Source: Myxococcales bacterium
Lineage (GTDB): Bacteria; Myxococcota_A; Polyangia; Polyangiales; GCA-016699535
Assembly: GCA_020633325.1 (NCBI GenBank)
Contig: JACKDX010000001.1
Location: 868,001 to 932,000 of the forward strand
Reading direction: 5' to 3'
Length of the DNA stretch: 64,000 nucleotides
The notes under the pieces are model-generated. The model saw only the letters and a program-made list of their open reading frames with translations. It was not told where the DNA came from and searched no databases. Made by a program: the position numbers and the translations under genes. Below, piece after piece: positions 44,112 to 51,305 of the stretch; position 1 is the first letter of the stretch, and every line of letters begins with the position of its first letter.

Positions 44112-45566
44112 TTACCCGGTGGTGCGAAGAGCGCTGGCATGGTCTGAGCCCGCAGTTTCCATCCCGAGCTGCTCACGTACCAGGCGAATTAGAGTGTCGA
44201 GCTCAAACGGCTTTCTGAGCCATACCTCTGAGCGGGCATTTTCAAGCTCAGGGCCGGGTGAGACATCCCCACTCATCAAGATGGCCTTGTCCACCATGCG
44301 TGTGCTCCTCAGCTTCTGGAGCAGGTGATCACCTCGCATATCCGGCAAGAGTACATCGAGCAATGCCAAATCGAAGGGCTCATCGAGAGCGAGCGCGTCT
44401 TTAGCGGTTTTGGCAAGTGTGACTCTTGCGCCGTGCAGTGACAGCGCGGTAACCATCATTTCACCCAGGGAGGCATCATCCTCCACCAACAAAATCTGCG
44501 CTTCCATGGGTACATGGGAACGACGAATGCCGGAGGTGGCGCCTTCGAGATCTTGCACAGCACGAGGAATTTTCAGACAGAAACGGGAGCCTCGGCCGAG
44601 GGCGCTACTGACTTCGATATTGCCGCGCATACGCGCGATGGCTTCCTTGACCAGTGTCAAACCGAGACCGGTCCCGCCTGACTTGGTGCTGAAGTATGGC
44701 GAGAACAAGGCGTGTTGTACATCGGCGCTCATGCCAGGCCCATTGTCTTCAATCGCGATGAGCACATGGTCGCTAGCAGCGTGGGCGCAGACACGTAAGG
44801 TTCCGGAAGAGGGAAGGGCTTCGATGCCGTTTTTGGCCACATTCCAGACCGCGGTCCAGAAATCCGCGCGGCCGGCACGGATGTGAAGCCCGCTCTCGAT
44901 GTCTTTGTGCAACATCACCTGAGCGCGTTTGGCGGCGGGCTCAAGTAACGCTAGGAGCTGTTCAAGAACTTCGGTCGCGTCGATGTTCGTCGTCACGTGC
45001 GCATGCTTAGTGGATACTTCCAAGATGGCGCGCGTCATGGTCTTGGCGGCGTGTACGCCGGTTTGAATATGTAGGAATGCCTGCTTTGCATCGTATGCCA
45101 GATTGGGTACGCGCAGACCTAGCTCCGCCCAGCCCATAATCGCAGTTAGGGCATTGCCTGTTTCGTGACACACGTTCATGGTGGTGTCGGCAAGAGCGGC
45201 CCGGGCCTCTACCTGGGCAGCGTGTCGAAGCTCAGTGGGCACAAGCCAAAGCTGCCAACCGCTTTGTACAGGTAGGCTGATGGCCTGCCAGGGGAACTCC
45301 GCGCCTTGCCTGCCGGATGAGAGGAGCTCTGTCGCCTGCCGGCCCTCGCTGCCGGCGTTCAGCACGGTTTGAAGCGCGCGAGATTGGGTCGGAATGCCCG
45401 TGATCAGGCTTGCGGTCTCAAGCATACTCTTAGGGCATCGTTTGCCTAACACAGCCTGAGCCGCCTTGTTCGGTACAATGCGCCCATCGGACATTGCGGC
45501 TACCACAGGCACTGACAGGGCCTGAACCAACCGGTCGAAGAAGATGTTAGGGGGGTCAGCATTCAT
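44112..45566 (-). CDS. Hybrid histidine kinase with C-terminal receiver, 484 aa
   Basis: The N-terminal about 110 residues look PAS-like but are weak. The dimerisation/phosphorylation box is MNVCHETGNALTAIMGW with His134 (a HExxN variant). The ATPase domain shows N-box FWTAVWNVAKNGIEAL, G1 IEDNGPGMSAD and G2 GGTGLGLTLVKEAI. The C-terminal receiver domain begins ILLVEDDASLGEMM and has the phospho-acceptor D404 in DLALLDVLLPD and a late Lys in LRKPFELD. No membrane helix is present, so it is cytosolic. It is the first gene of the GDPD-patatin-7TM kinase run, and a promoter candidate precedes it. Confidence 0.9.
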   Translation of the reverse strand: MNADPPNIFFDRLVQALSVPVVAAMSDGRIVPNKAAQAVLGKRCPKSMLETASLITGIPTQSRALQTVLNAGSEGRQATELLSSGRQGAEFPWQAISLPVQSGWQLWLVPTELRHAAQVEARAALADTTMNVCHETGNALTAIMGWAELGLRVPNLAYDAKQAFLHIQTGVHAAKTMTRAILEVSTKHAHVTTNIDATEVLEQLLALLEPAAKRAQVMLHKDIESGLHIRAGRADFWTAVWNVAKNGIEALPSSGTLRVCAHAASDHVLIAIEDNGPGMSADVQHALFSPYFSTKSGGTGLGLTLVKEAIARMRGNIEVSSALGRGSRFCLKIPRAVQDLEGATSGIRRSHVPMEAQILLVEDDASLGEMMVTALSLHGARVTLAKTAKDALALDEPFDLALLDVLLPDMRGDHLLQKLRSTRMVDKAILMSGDVSPGPELENARSEVWLRKPFELDTLIRLVREQLGMETAGSDHASALRTTG

Positions 45567-45579
45567 AGGCCAATGTTTG

Positions 45580-45608
45580 ATGTTAGTGTAATATTACCGC
45601 TCAGTCAA
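45580..45608 (-). promoter_or_regulatory. Sigma70-like promoter candidate for the hybrid kinase gene
   Basis: On the minus strand TTGACT (plus 45603-45608), a 17-base spacer and TAACAT (plus 45580-45585), ending 13 bases before the start codon at 45566. The leader would be only a few bases long. The 101-base spacer also serves gatC on the other strand. Confidence 0.4.
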
Positions 45609-45667
45609 ATATTTCACTGGCCGAAGGTAATCTTTTTCCCCACACCGTTCAATGCTACAAGCCCAGC

Positions 45668-45973
45668 ATGAAAGAGGCCCGCATCACGTTAGCAGAAGTC
45701 CAGCACGTCGCAGCGCTCGCCCGTTTGGCCTTGAGTCCCCAAGAGCTCCAAACCCTTAGAGCCCAGCTAGACGGTATTTTAGACTATATCGCGGCGTTGG
45801 ATGTTCTCGATGTGGATGGAGTCGAGCCGACGGTGACGCCCTGGCTCACGGAAGTCCCGTTGCGTGAAGACGAGCCTCGGGCCATGCTGCTGCGTTCGGA
45901 AGTCTTTCAGCAAGCACCCGCACACGCCGAGGGTGGGTTTTCAGTGCCCAAAGTGATGGACAGCGACCCATGA
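45668..45973 (+). CDS. gatC: Asp/Glu-tRNA amidotransferase subunit C, 101 aa
   Basis: GatC stabilises the GatCAB complex, which converts Glu-tRNA(Gln) and/or Asp-tRNA(Asn) to the correct amide. The family pattern is complete: EVQHVAALARLALSPQEL, LDGILDYIAALDVLDVDGVE, then LREDEPR and the ending FSVPKVMD. Length is standard. The stop overlaps gatA (ATGA). No clear SD is seen before the ATG. Confidence 0.95.
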   Translation: MKEARITLAEVQHVAALARLALSPQELQTLRAQLDGILDYIAALDVLDVDGVEPTVTPWLTEVPLREDEPRAMLLRSEVFQQAPAHAEGGFSVPKVMDSDP

Positions 45974-47436
45974 TGCCGCTCCATACCGAAAGCTGCGTGA
46001 CGTTGGCTGGCCTCGTTCAGAGAGGCGAGCTGAGCGCCGTGGAAGTGACGCGTTATTTCTTGGATCGCGCTACCCGAGCAAATCCGGCGCTCGGCGCGTT
46101 TCTGTATATCGATGCGGAGGGGGCCCTTGCGCAGGCGGCTACCCTCGATGCACAAAGGGCCTCAGGCGTCGCGTTGGGTGCCTTGGCCGGTGTGCCGGTA
46201 GCACTTAAGGACAACCTGTGCACCCGTGGTGTTCCAACGACGTGTGCCTCGCGGATCTTGGAGGGCTATGTGCCGCCCTACGATGCGCACGTCGTCGAAG
46301 CGCTTAGGTCTGCGGGCGCCGTGGTGATCGGAAAAACAAATATGGATGAGTTCGCCATGGGCTCTTCGAACGAAAATTCGGCTTACTTTCCTGCACGAAA
46401 CCCATGGAATACCGCCTACGTGCCCGGCGGGTCGTCGGGAGGCGCTGCCTCGGCAACTGCATCCTCGCTTGTCATGGGAGCCTTGGGAAGCGATACGGGT
46501 GGCTCGGTTCGACAACCGGGGGCATTTTGCGGTGTGGTGGCGCTAAAACCTACTTATGGGCGCGTATCTCGATATGGATTGATCGCGTTTGCTTCCTCCC
46601 TGGATCAGATAGGGCCATTTGCGCGAAACACGCGTGACGCCGCCAGATTTTTGGGTGTCATCAGTGGGCACGATGCACGAGATGCGACGAGCGCAACGCG
46701 GGAGGTTGAAGATTACGAGAGCGCATGCGGCGAAGATCTCCGTGGCTTACGCATTGGCCTTGTCCAAGAGAGCGTTGCTCAAGGTTGCGACTCGCAGGTG
46801 GCAAAAGGGCTCTTAGAGGCCATTGAGATCTTAAAGCGCAAGGGGTGTACGATCACCGATGTGTCACTGCCCCACGCTAAGTACGCGGTGGCGGTGTATT
46901 ACTTGGTTGCAACAGCCGAGGCATCTTCGAACCTGGCACGCTTTGACGGTATGCGATATGGGCTACGTGTAAATGCGGAGGACCTCCCGAGCACCTATGA
47001 AAACAGCCGCGGGCAAGGGTTTGGTCCCGAGGTGAAGCGCCGGATCATGTTGGGCACCTATGCGCTTTCGGCAGGCTATTACGATGCTTTTTATCTCAAG
47101 GCTCAAAAGATACGCACCCTGATCCGTCAGGATTATCATCATGCGTTTGAGCAATGTGATCTGGTGCTCACGCCCACCTCTCCCGCCCCTGCATTTCGTT
47201 TCAACGAACGTGTTGATGACCCCCTCGCCATGTATCTGGAAGACATTTTCACATTGCCCCCCAGTTTGGCTGGCTTGGCAGCGATGAACGTGCCATGCGG
47301 GTTCACCCGGGAAGGAATGCCGTTGGGCATGCAGCTATGTGGCCCTGCTTTTAGCGAACGCACCATCCTGCGGGCCGCCCATGCCTATGAGCAAGAGGCG
47401 GGATGGCACCTGCAGCATCCGAAAGAGTTGATATAG
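45970..47436 (+). CDS. gatA: Asp/Glu-tRNA amidotransferase subunit A, 488 aa
   Basis: GatA is the amidase that releases ammonia from glutamine. The Ser-cisSer-Lys triad is visible: K80 in VALKDNL, S155 in VPGGSSGGAAS and S179 in GSDTGGSVRQPGAFCG. Conserved context such as YGRVSRYGLIAFASSLDQIG and the C-terminal GLAAMNVPCGF are intact. It overlaps gatC. gatB is not in the window next to it, so the complex must be completed from another locus. It converges with fabH. Confidence 0.96.
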   Translation: MMPLHTESCVTLAGLVQRGELSAVEVTRYFLDRATRANPALGAFLYIDAEGALAQAATLDAQRASGVALGALAGVPVALKDNLCTRGVPTTCASRILEGYVPPYDAHVVEALRSAGAVVIGKTNMDEFAMGSSNENSAYFPARNPWNTAYVPGGSSGGAASATASSLVMGALGSDTGGSVRQPGAFCGVVALKPTYGRVSRYGLIAFASSLDQIGPFARNTRDAARFLGVISGHDARDATSATREVEDYESACGEDLRGLRIGLVQESVAQGCDSQVAKGLLEAIEILKRKGCTITDVSLPHAKYAVAVYYLVATAEASSNLARFDGMRYGLRVNAEDLPSTYENSRGQGFGPEVKRRIMLGTYALSAGYYDAFYLKAQKIRTLIRQDYHHAFEQCDLVLTPTSPAPAFRFNERVDDPLAMYLEDIFTLPPSLAGLAAMNVPCGFTREGMPLGMQLCGPAFSERTILRAAHAYEQEAGWHLQHPKELI

Positions 47437-47447
47437 CCCCCTTTGGA

Positions 47448-48509
47448 TTAAAGGCGCATCAAACACGCGCCCCAATGCAGGCCCGAGCCCAGTGCCAAGA
47501 AACACAAAAGCTGACCAGGTTTGACAGAGCCATCACGGATGAGCTCGTCCAGCAAAATGGGGATGGTGGCTGCGGATGTGTTGCCATAGCGGGCAATGTT
47601 AGACGGCACTTTTTCTGGCGCGATCCCAAGCGCATGGCGCACAGCATCATTAATGCGGTCGTTGGCTTGGTGCGCAATAAACCAGTCCACTTCGTCCAAA
47701 CTGACGTTGCACTTCGCACACACCTCGCGAACGACGCGAGGAAGTTTGGTGGCAGCGTTCTTAAACAAATCCCGGCCGTGCATGCGCGGGAACATATCTT
47801 CATTATTAAGGGTTTGTTGAGAGAGGTACGGGCGGGACAAAAACCCTCCGCCCGCGACATAGATTTGCTTGGCGTCTCGGCCATCGGAATAAAGCACGCT
47901 GCCAAGCAATCCGTGCCCCTGCACGGGTGAGGCTTGCATGATGAGCGCCCCTGCGCCGTCGCCAAAAAGGACTGAAACGCCGCGGTGGCGTGTGGCCCGC
48001 TCCCGAGCTTCGTGGCTGACATGGGCCTGCCTTTCAGGATGTCGAACGAGATCCCAGTCGTCCCATGGCATGAAACCGGATTGCACTTCGGTGCCAACGA
48101 GCAGCACTGTGCGTGCCGCCCCCGACACGACGAGACCCTCGGCCAGCTGAAGGCCAAAAGGAATGGCCGCACACTGCTGGCGGATGTCCAACGCCGGAAC
48201 GCCCGGGATGCCTAACTCTGCGCCAAGCAAGCCTCCTGAGCCCGGATATAAATACTCCGGCGTCATTGTCGCGCAAATGATGTAATCAATCGCTTCTTTG
48301 GTAAGGCCGGCGGCTTGGAGCGCCTGTCGTGCCGCATGGGCGCCAAGTTCGGCGGCGCCTACACCGTCTTCGGCGTAGTGCCGGTAGCGGATGCCGGTCC
48401 GCTGCTGGATCCAGTCATCGGTGGTGTCCATGACCTTGGCTAGCGCCTCGTTGCTTACCGGGTCGCCCGGCAAGTATCTTCCTGTGCCGATGATGGTGAT
48501 GCTAGACAT
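47448..48509 (-). CDS. fabH: 3-oxoacyl-ACP synthase III (FabH), 353 aa
   Basis: FabH condenses acetyl- or branched acyl-CoA with malonyl-ACP to start fatty acid synthesis. The Cys-His-Asn triad is present: C113 in LDIRQQCAAIPFGLQLAEG, His in WFIAHQANDRIND and Asn in ARYGNTSAATIP. The start MSSITIIGTGRYLPG at 48509 gives usual length, and ATGs 6 and 18 codons upstream are possible. The insertion GFMPWDDWDLVRHPERQAH in the middle is not seen in E. coli FabH, so a FabH-like paralogue with different substrate is possible. It follows lysA on the same strand. Confidence 0.88.
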   Translation of the reverse strand: MSSITIIGTGRYLPGDPVSNEALAKVMDTTDDWIQQRTGIRYRHYAEDGVGAAELGAHAARQALQAAGLTKEAIDYIICATMTPEYLYPGSGGLLGAELGIPGVPALDIRQQCAAIPFGLQLAEGLVVSGAARTVLLVGTEVQSGFMPWDDWDLVRHPERQAHVSHEARERATRHRGVSVLFGDGAGALIMQASPVQGHGLLGSVLYSDGRDAKQIYVAGGGFLSRPYLSQQTLNNEDMFPRMHGRDLFKNAATKLPRVVREVCAKCNVSLDEVDWFIAHQANDRINDAVRHALGIAPEKVPSNIARYGNTSAATIPILLDELIRDGSVKPGQLLCFLALGSGLHWGACLMRL

Positions 48510-48591
48510 AGCGGCCGGCGAAGGCATATCAGGCAACGTCAAAACGCGCCAGCGCTTTATCACGAGGAAGTTTGATGTCTATCGAGGCGCG

Positions 48592-49881
48592 TTAGGTCTC
48601 AAGGCGCCACAGATCATCGTAGCTTTCACGGCGTCGAATGACGTCGATGCCGTGATCTGTCACCAATACCTCAGCGGGGCGCAGCCGACTGTTGTAGTTC
48701 GATGCCATACTTGCCGCGTAAGCTCCTGCATTGGTGACGGCGAGGACGTCGCCTTCAGCGAGCGGGGGCAAGGGACGATCGAGCGCGAGGAAATCTGCCG
48801 TCTCGCAGACTGGTCCTACCACGTCGCTCACCGTCCAGGGCTCTTTCGTCAGAGGTTCTTTGGCTGAAACGATGGTATGGTGAGCCTGGTACAAGGCGGG
48901 GCGCAAGAGTTCTGTCATAGCGGCATCGACGACGACGAAATGTTTTTGCTGTTGCTGTTTCAGCAAAATCACGCGGGTCAACAAAATGCCTGCCTGTCCG
49001 ACAAGGGAACGCCCAGGCTCCACTTGGATGTCGAGGGGCATATTCTGCGCGCCCCCGCGCAAAAGACCCTCTTCAATGGCTTGTCCAAACGCCTGAAAAC
49101 CAGGGTAGGGGTGCGCCTCGTCTCCATACCCGATGGGCCATCCACCGCCGGCATCTATGGCGCGAATGGGTGCTCCAGCCGCCACGAACTCTGAAGCCAA
49201 CCGCGCCACGACTTCGACGGCATCACGCAGCGGCTCCGGCGATGAAAGCTGCGATCCGATATGGCACGCCAACGTTCTGAGTTCGAGTGCCCCAGACTCC
49301 GAGAGGATGAATGGCAAGAGCCTCCTGGCCAGGTCCGTGTCGATGCCAAACTTGGTGGAGTGAAGGCCAGTCGAGATGTAGGGATGGGTGACGGCATCGA
49401 TATCGGGATTGACCCGCAGGGCAATGGGCACTGTGGTATGCAGTTGTTTCGCCAAGCGAGACACGGTGTAGAGCTCTGCTTCGCTTTCGACATGGATTGC
49501 GTGAATCCGGGCTTGAATGGCAGAAACAAGTTCGGCCTCGGTCTTGCCGACGCCACTAAACACAATGCGCTCATTGGGAAAACCGGCATAGAGTGCTCGT
49601 GCCAGCTCGCCGCCCGAGACAATGTCAGCGCCTGCTCCTAAGGCTTTCAAGTGCCGCAAAACCCCCAGCGTACTGTTGGCTTTGAGGGCGTACGCAATCA
49701 TATGGTGGCGAAAGCTCAGCGCCCGCGTCATCTCCTGGTAGGCCGCGTCTATGGTGCGAGTTTGGTACACGAAGCAGGGGGTGCCTATATCGTTGGCGAT
49801 TTGCTCAAGTGGCACATCTCCCGCGCACAACTGGCCGCGGACGTAGCTCACGAAGGGAGGGAGATACGGTTTGGGACTCAC
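48592..49881 (-). CDS. lysA: Diaminopimelate decarboxylase, 429 aa
   Basis: PLP enzyme converting meso-DAP to lysine. The PLP lysine is K67 in HHMIAYALKANSTLGVL. Other conserved parts are LACHIGSQL, DAGGGWPIGYGDE, VEPGRSLVG and the substrate Cys region VVGPVCETADFLALDR. Length is normal. The start codon lies 1 base after the argH stop, so the two are translated together. Confidence 0.96.
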   Translation of the reverse strand: MSPKPYLPPFVSYVRGQLCAGDVPLEQIANDIGTPCFVYQTRTIDAAYQEMTRALSFRHHMIAYALKANSTLGVLRHLKALGAGADIVSGGELARALYAGFPNERIVFSGVGKTEAELVSAIQARIHAIHVESEAELYTVSRLAKQLHTTVPIALRVNPDIDAVTHPYISTGLHSTKFGIDTDLARRLLPFILSESGALELRTLACHIGSQLSSPEPLRDAVEVVARLASEFVAAGAPIRAIDAGGGWPIGYGDEAHPYPGFQAFGQAIEEGLLRGGAQNMPLDIQVEPGRSLVGQAGILLTRVILLKQQQQKHFVVVDAAMTELLRPALYQAHHTIVSAKEPLTKEPWTVSDVVGPVCETADFLALDRPLPPLAEGDVLAVTNAGAYAASMASNYNSRLRPAEVLVTDHGIDVIRRRESYDDLWRLET

Positions 49882-49882
49882 A

Positions 49883-51295
49883 TCAAGTCCTTCGACGCTT
49901 CGAGACCTTTGGGGTGCGCGCCTTGAGACGTTTCTTCAGATCGCGCAGGGCTGCTCTCACCTGGGATTTGGCGGGGCCTCCAAAGACATTCCGCCGCTCA
50001 ATGGCCACTTCGGGCGCTAGCGCCACAAAAATGTCTTCATCGATGCCGCGGTAGACTGTACGCATCGCTTGAAGGGACAGCTTCTCTAGAGGTCTCTTCG
50101 CGCGTGCGGCGGCTTCAACCAAATTCGCAGCAAGAGCATGGGCTTGCCTAAACGGGATGCCCTTATTGACGAGGTAATCGGCCACCTCCGTGGCGTTGGT
50201 ATAGCCGTCGGCCAAGGCCTCACGCATGCTTTTGGGCTTGAACTCGGCCGTTTCGAGCATGGCCGTAAGTACTTCCAAGGATGCGCTTACTGTATCAAAC
50301 GCATCAAAGACCGGTTCTTTGTCTTCCTGGAGATCGCGATTGTAGGTGAGCGGCAGACCCTTTAGGGTCACTATTAAACTGACAAGACTGCCTATCACGC
50401 GGCCCGTTTTGCCTCGAATAAGCTCCGCCATGTCGGGATTCTTCTTTTGGGGCATCATGGAGGAGCCGGTGCTAAAGGCGTCCCCCACATCGACAAAGCC
50501 AAACTCCTGGCTACTCCAGAGCACAAGTTCTTCGGCGATGCGGGACATGTGCAGGGCGGTATTGGCGAGGCACGCCAAAATCTCGATGAGATAGTCTCGA
50601 TCGCTGACCGCATCGAGTGAATTGCGCATCGGTTGTGTGAAACCAAGGGCATCGGCAGTGTGGTGACGATCGATGGGAAATGTGGTGGTGGTGAGGGCAC
50701 CTGCGCCCAAGGGACACTCATTGAGGCGACGGGCTGCATCAAGAAAACGGGACCGGTCACGCTCGAACATTTCTGTCCACGCCAAAAGGTGATGGGCAAG
50801 TCGCGTAGGTTGTGCGCGCTGAAGATGCGTGTACGCTGGCATCAACGTGTCAATGTGCTGTTCGGCCTGCTTGCATAATACGTGGAGGAGGTCATCGATC
50901 CGCTGACAAATGCGATCGGCCGCCTCCCTGGTCCATAGCCGCATATCGGTCGCCACCTGGTCATTGCGACTGCGTGCGGTATGCAAGCGCCCCCCGCTCG
51001 AGCCCAAACGTTTGATGAGCATCGCCTCGATGTTCATGTGCACATCTTCGAGATCGGTGCGCCATTCGAACGTTCCCGCGCTCACCTCTTTGGCAATCTG
51101 ATTGAGTGCGCTTTCTATTTTTTTGGCTTCACGCAGGGATAAAATCCCCTGTTGCTTCAACATTGCTACATGGGCCAGTGAGCCGCGGATATCTTGAGGG
51201 GCCAAACGCTTATCGACGTGAACGCTGGCACTATATGCCGAGGCCAACCGATGCGTGTCTTCGACAAATCGTCCGCCCCAAAGTTTCTCCGACAT
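49883..51295 (-). CDS. argH: Argininosuccinate lyase, 470 aa
   Basis: Last step of arginine synthesis, splitting argininosuccinate into arginine and fumarate. The superfamily signature GSSMMPQKKNPD is intact. The N-terminus MSEKLWGGRFVED and the segment HTARSRNDQVATDMRLW are diagnostic. The ATG at 51295 is chosen because it starts exactly at this conserved N-terminus, 10 bases after the upstream gene's stop. The C-terminus has a basic tail (KKRLKARTPKVSKRRRT) beyond the usual end. A separate fumarase of the same superfamily is encoded at 58 kb. Confidence 0.96.
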   Translation of the reverse strand: MSEKLWGGRFVEDTHRLASAYSASVHVDKRLAPQDIRGSLAHVAMLKQQGILSLREAKKIESALNQIAKEVSAGTFEWRTDLEDVHMNIEAMLIKRLGSSGGRLHTARSRNDQVATDMRLWTREAADRICQRIDDLLHVLCKQAEQHIDTLMPAYTHLQRAQPTRLAHHLLAWTEMFERDRSRFLDAARRLNECPLGAGALTTTTFPIDRHHTADALGFTQPMRNSLDAVSDRDYLIEILACLANTALHMSRIAEELVLWSSQEFGFVDVGDAFSTGSSMMPQKKNPDMAELIRGKTGRVIGSLVSLIVTLKGLPLTYNRDLQEDKEPVFDAFDTVSASLEVLTAMLETAEFKPKSMREALADGYTNATEVADYLVNKGIPFRQAHALAANLVEAAARAKRPLEKLSLQAMRTVYRGIDEDIFVALAPEVAIERRNVFGGPAKSQVRAALRDLKKRLKARTPKVSKRRRT

Positions 51296-51305
51296 CCAGA
51301 GTCTT

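Noticed and set aside
47459..48172. Minus-strand 237-codon frame inside fabH in another phase
   Set aside because: The overlapping frame encodes complete FabH with its catalytic triad; the alternate frame has no recognisable motif.
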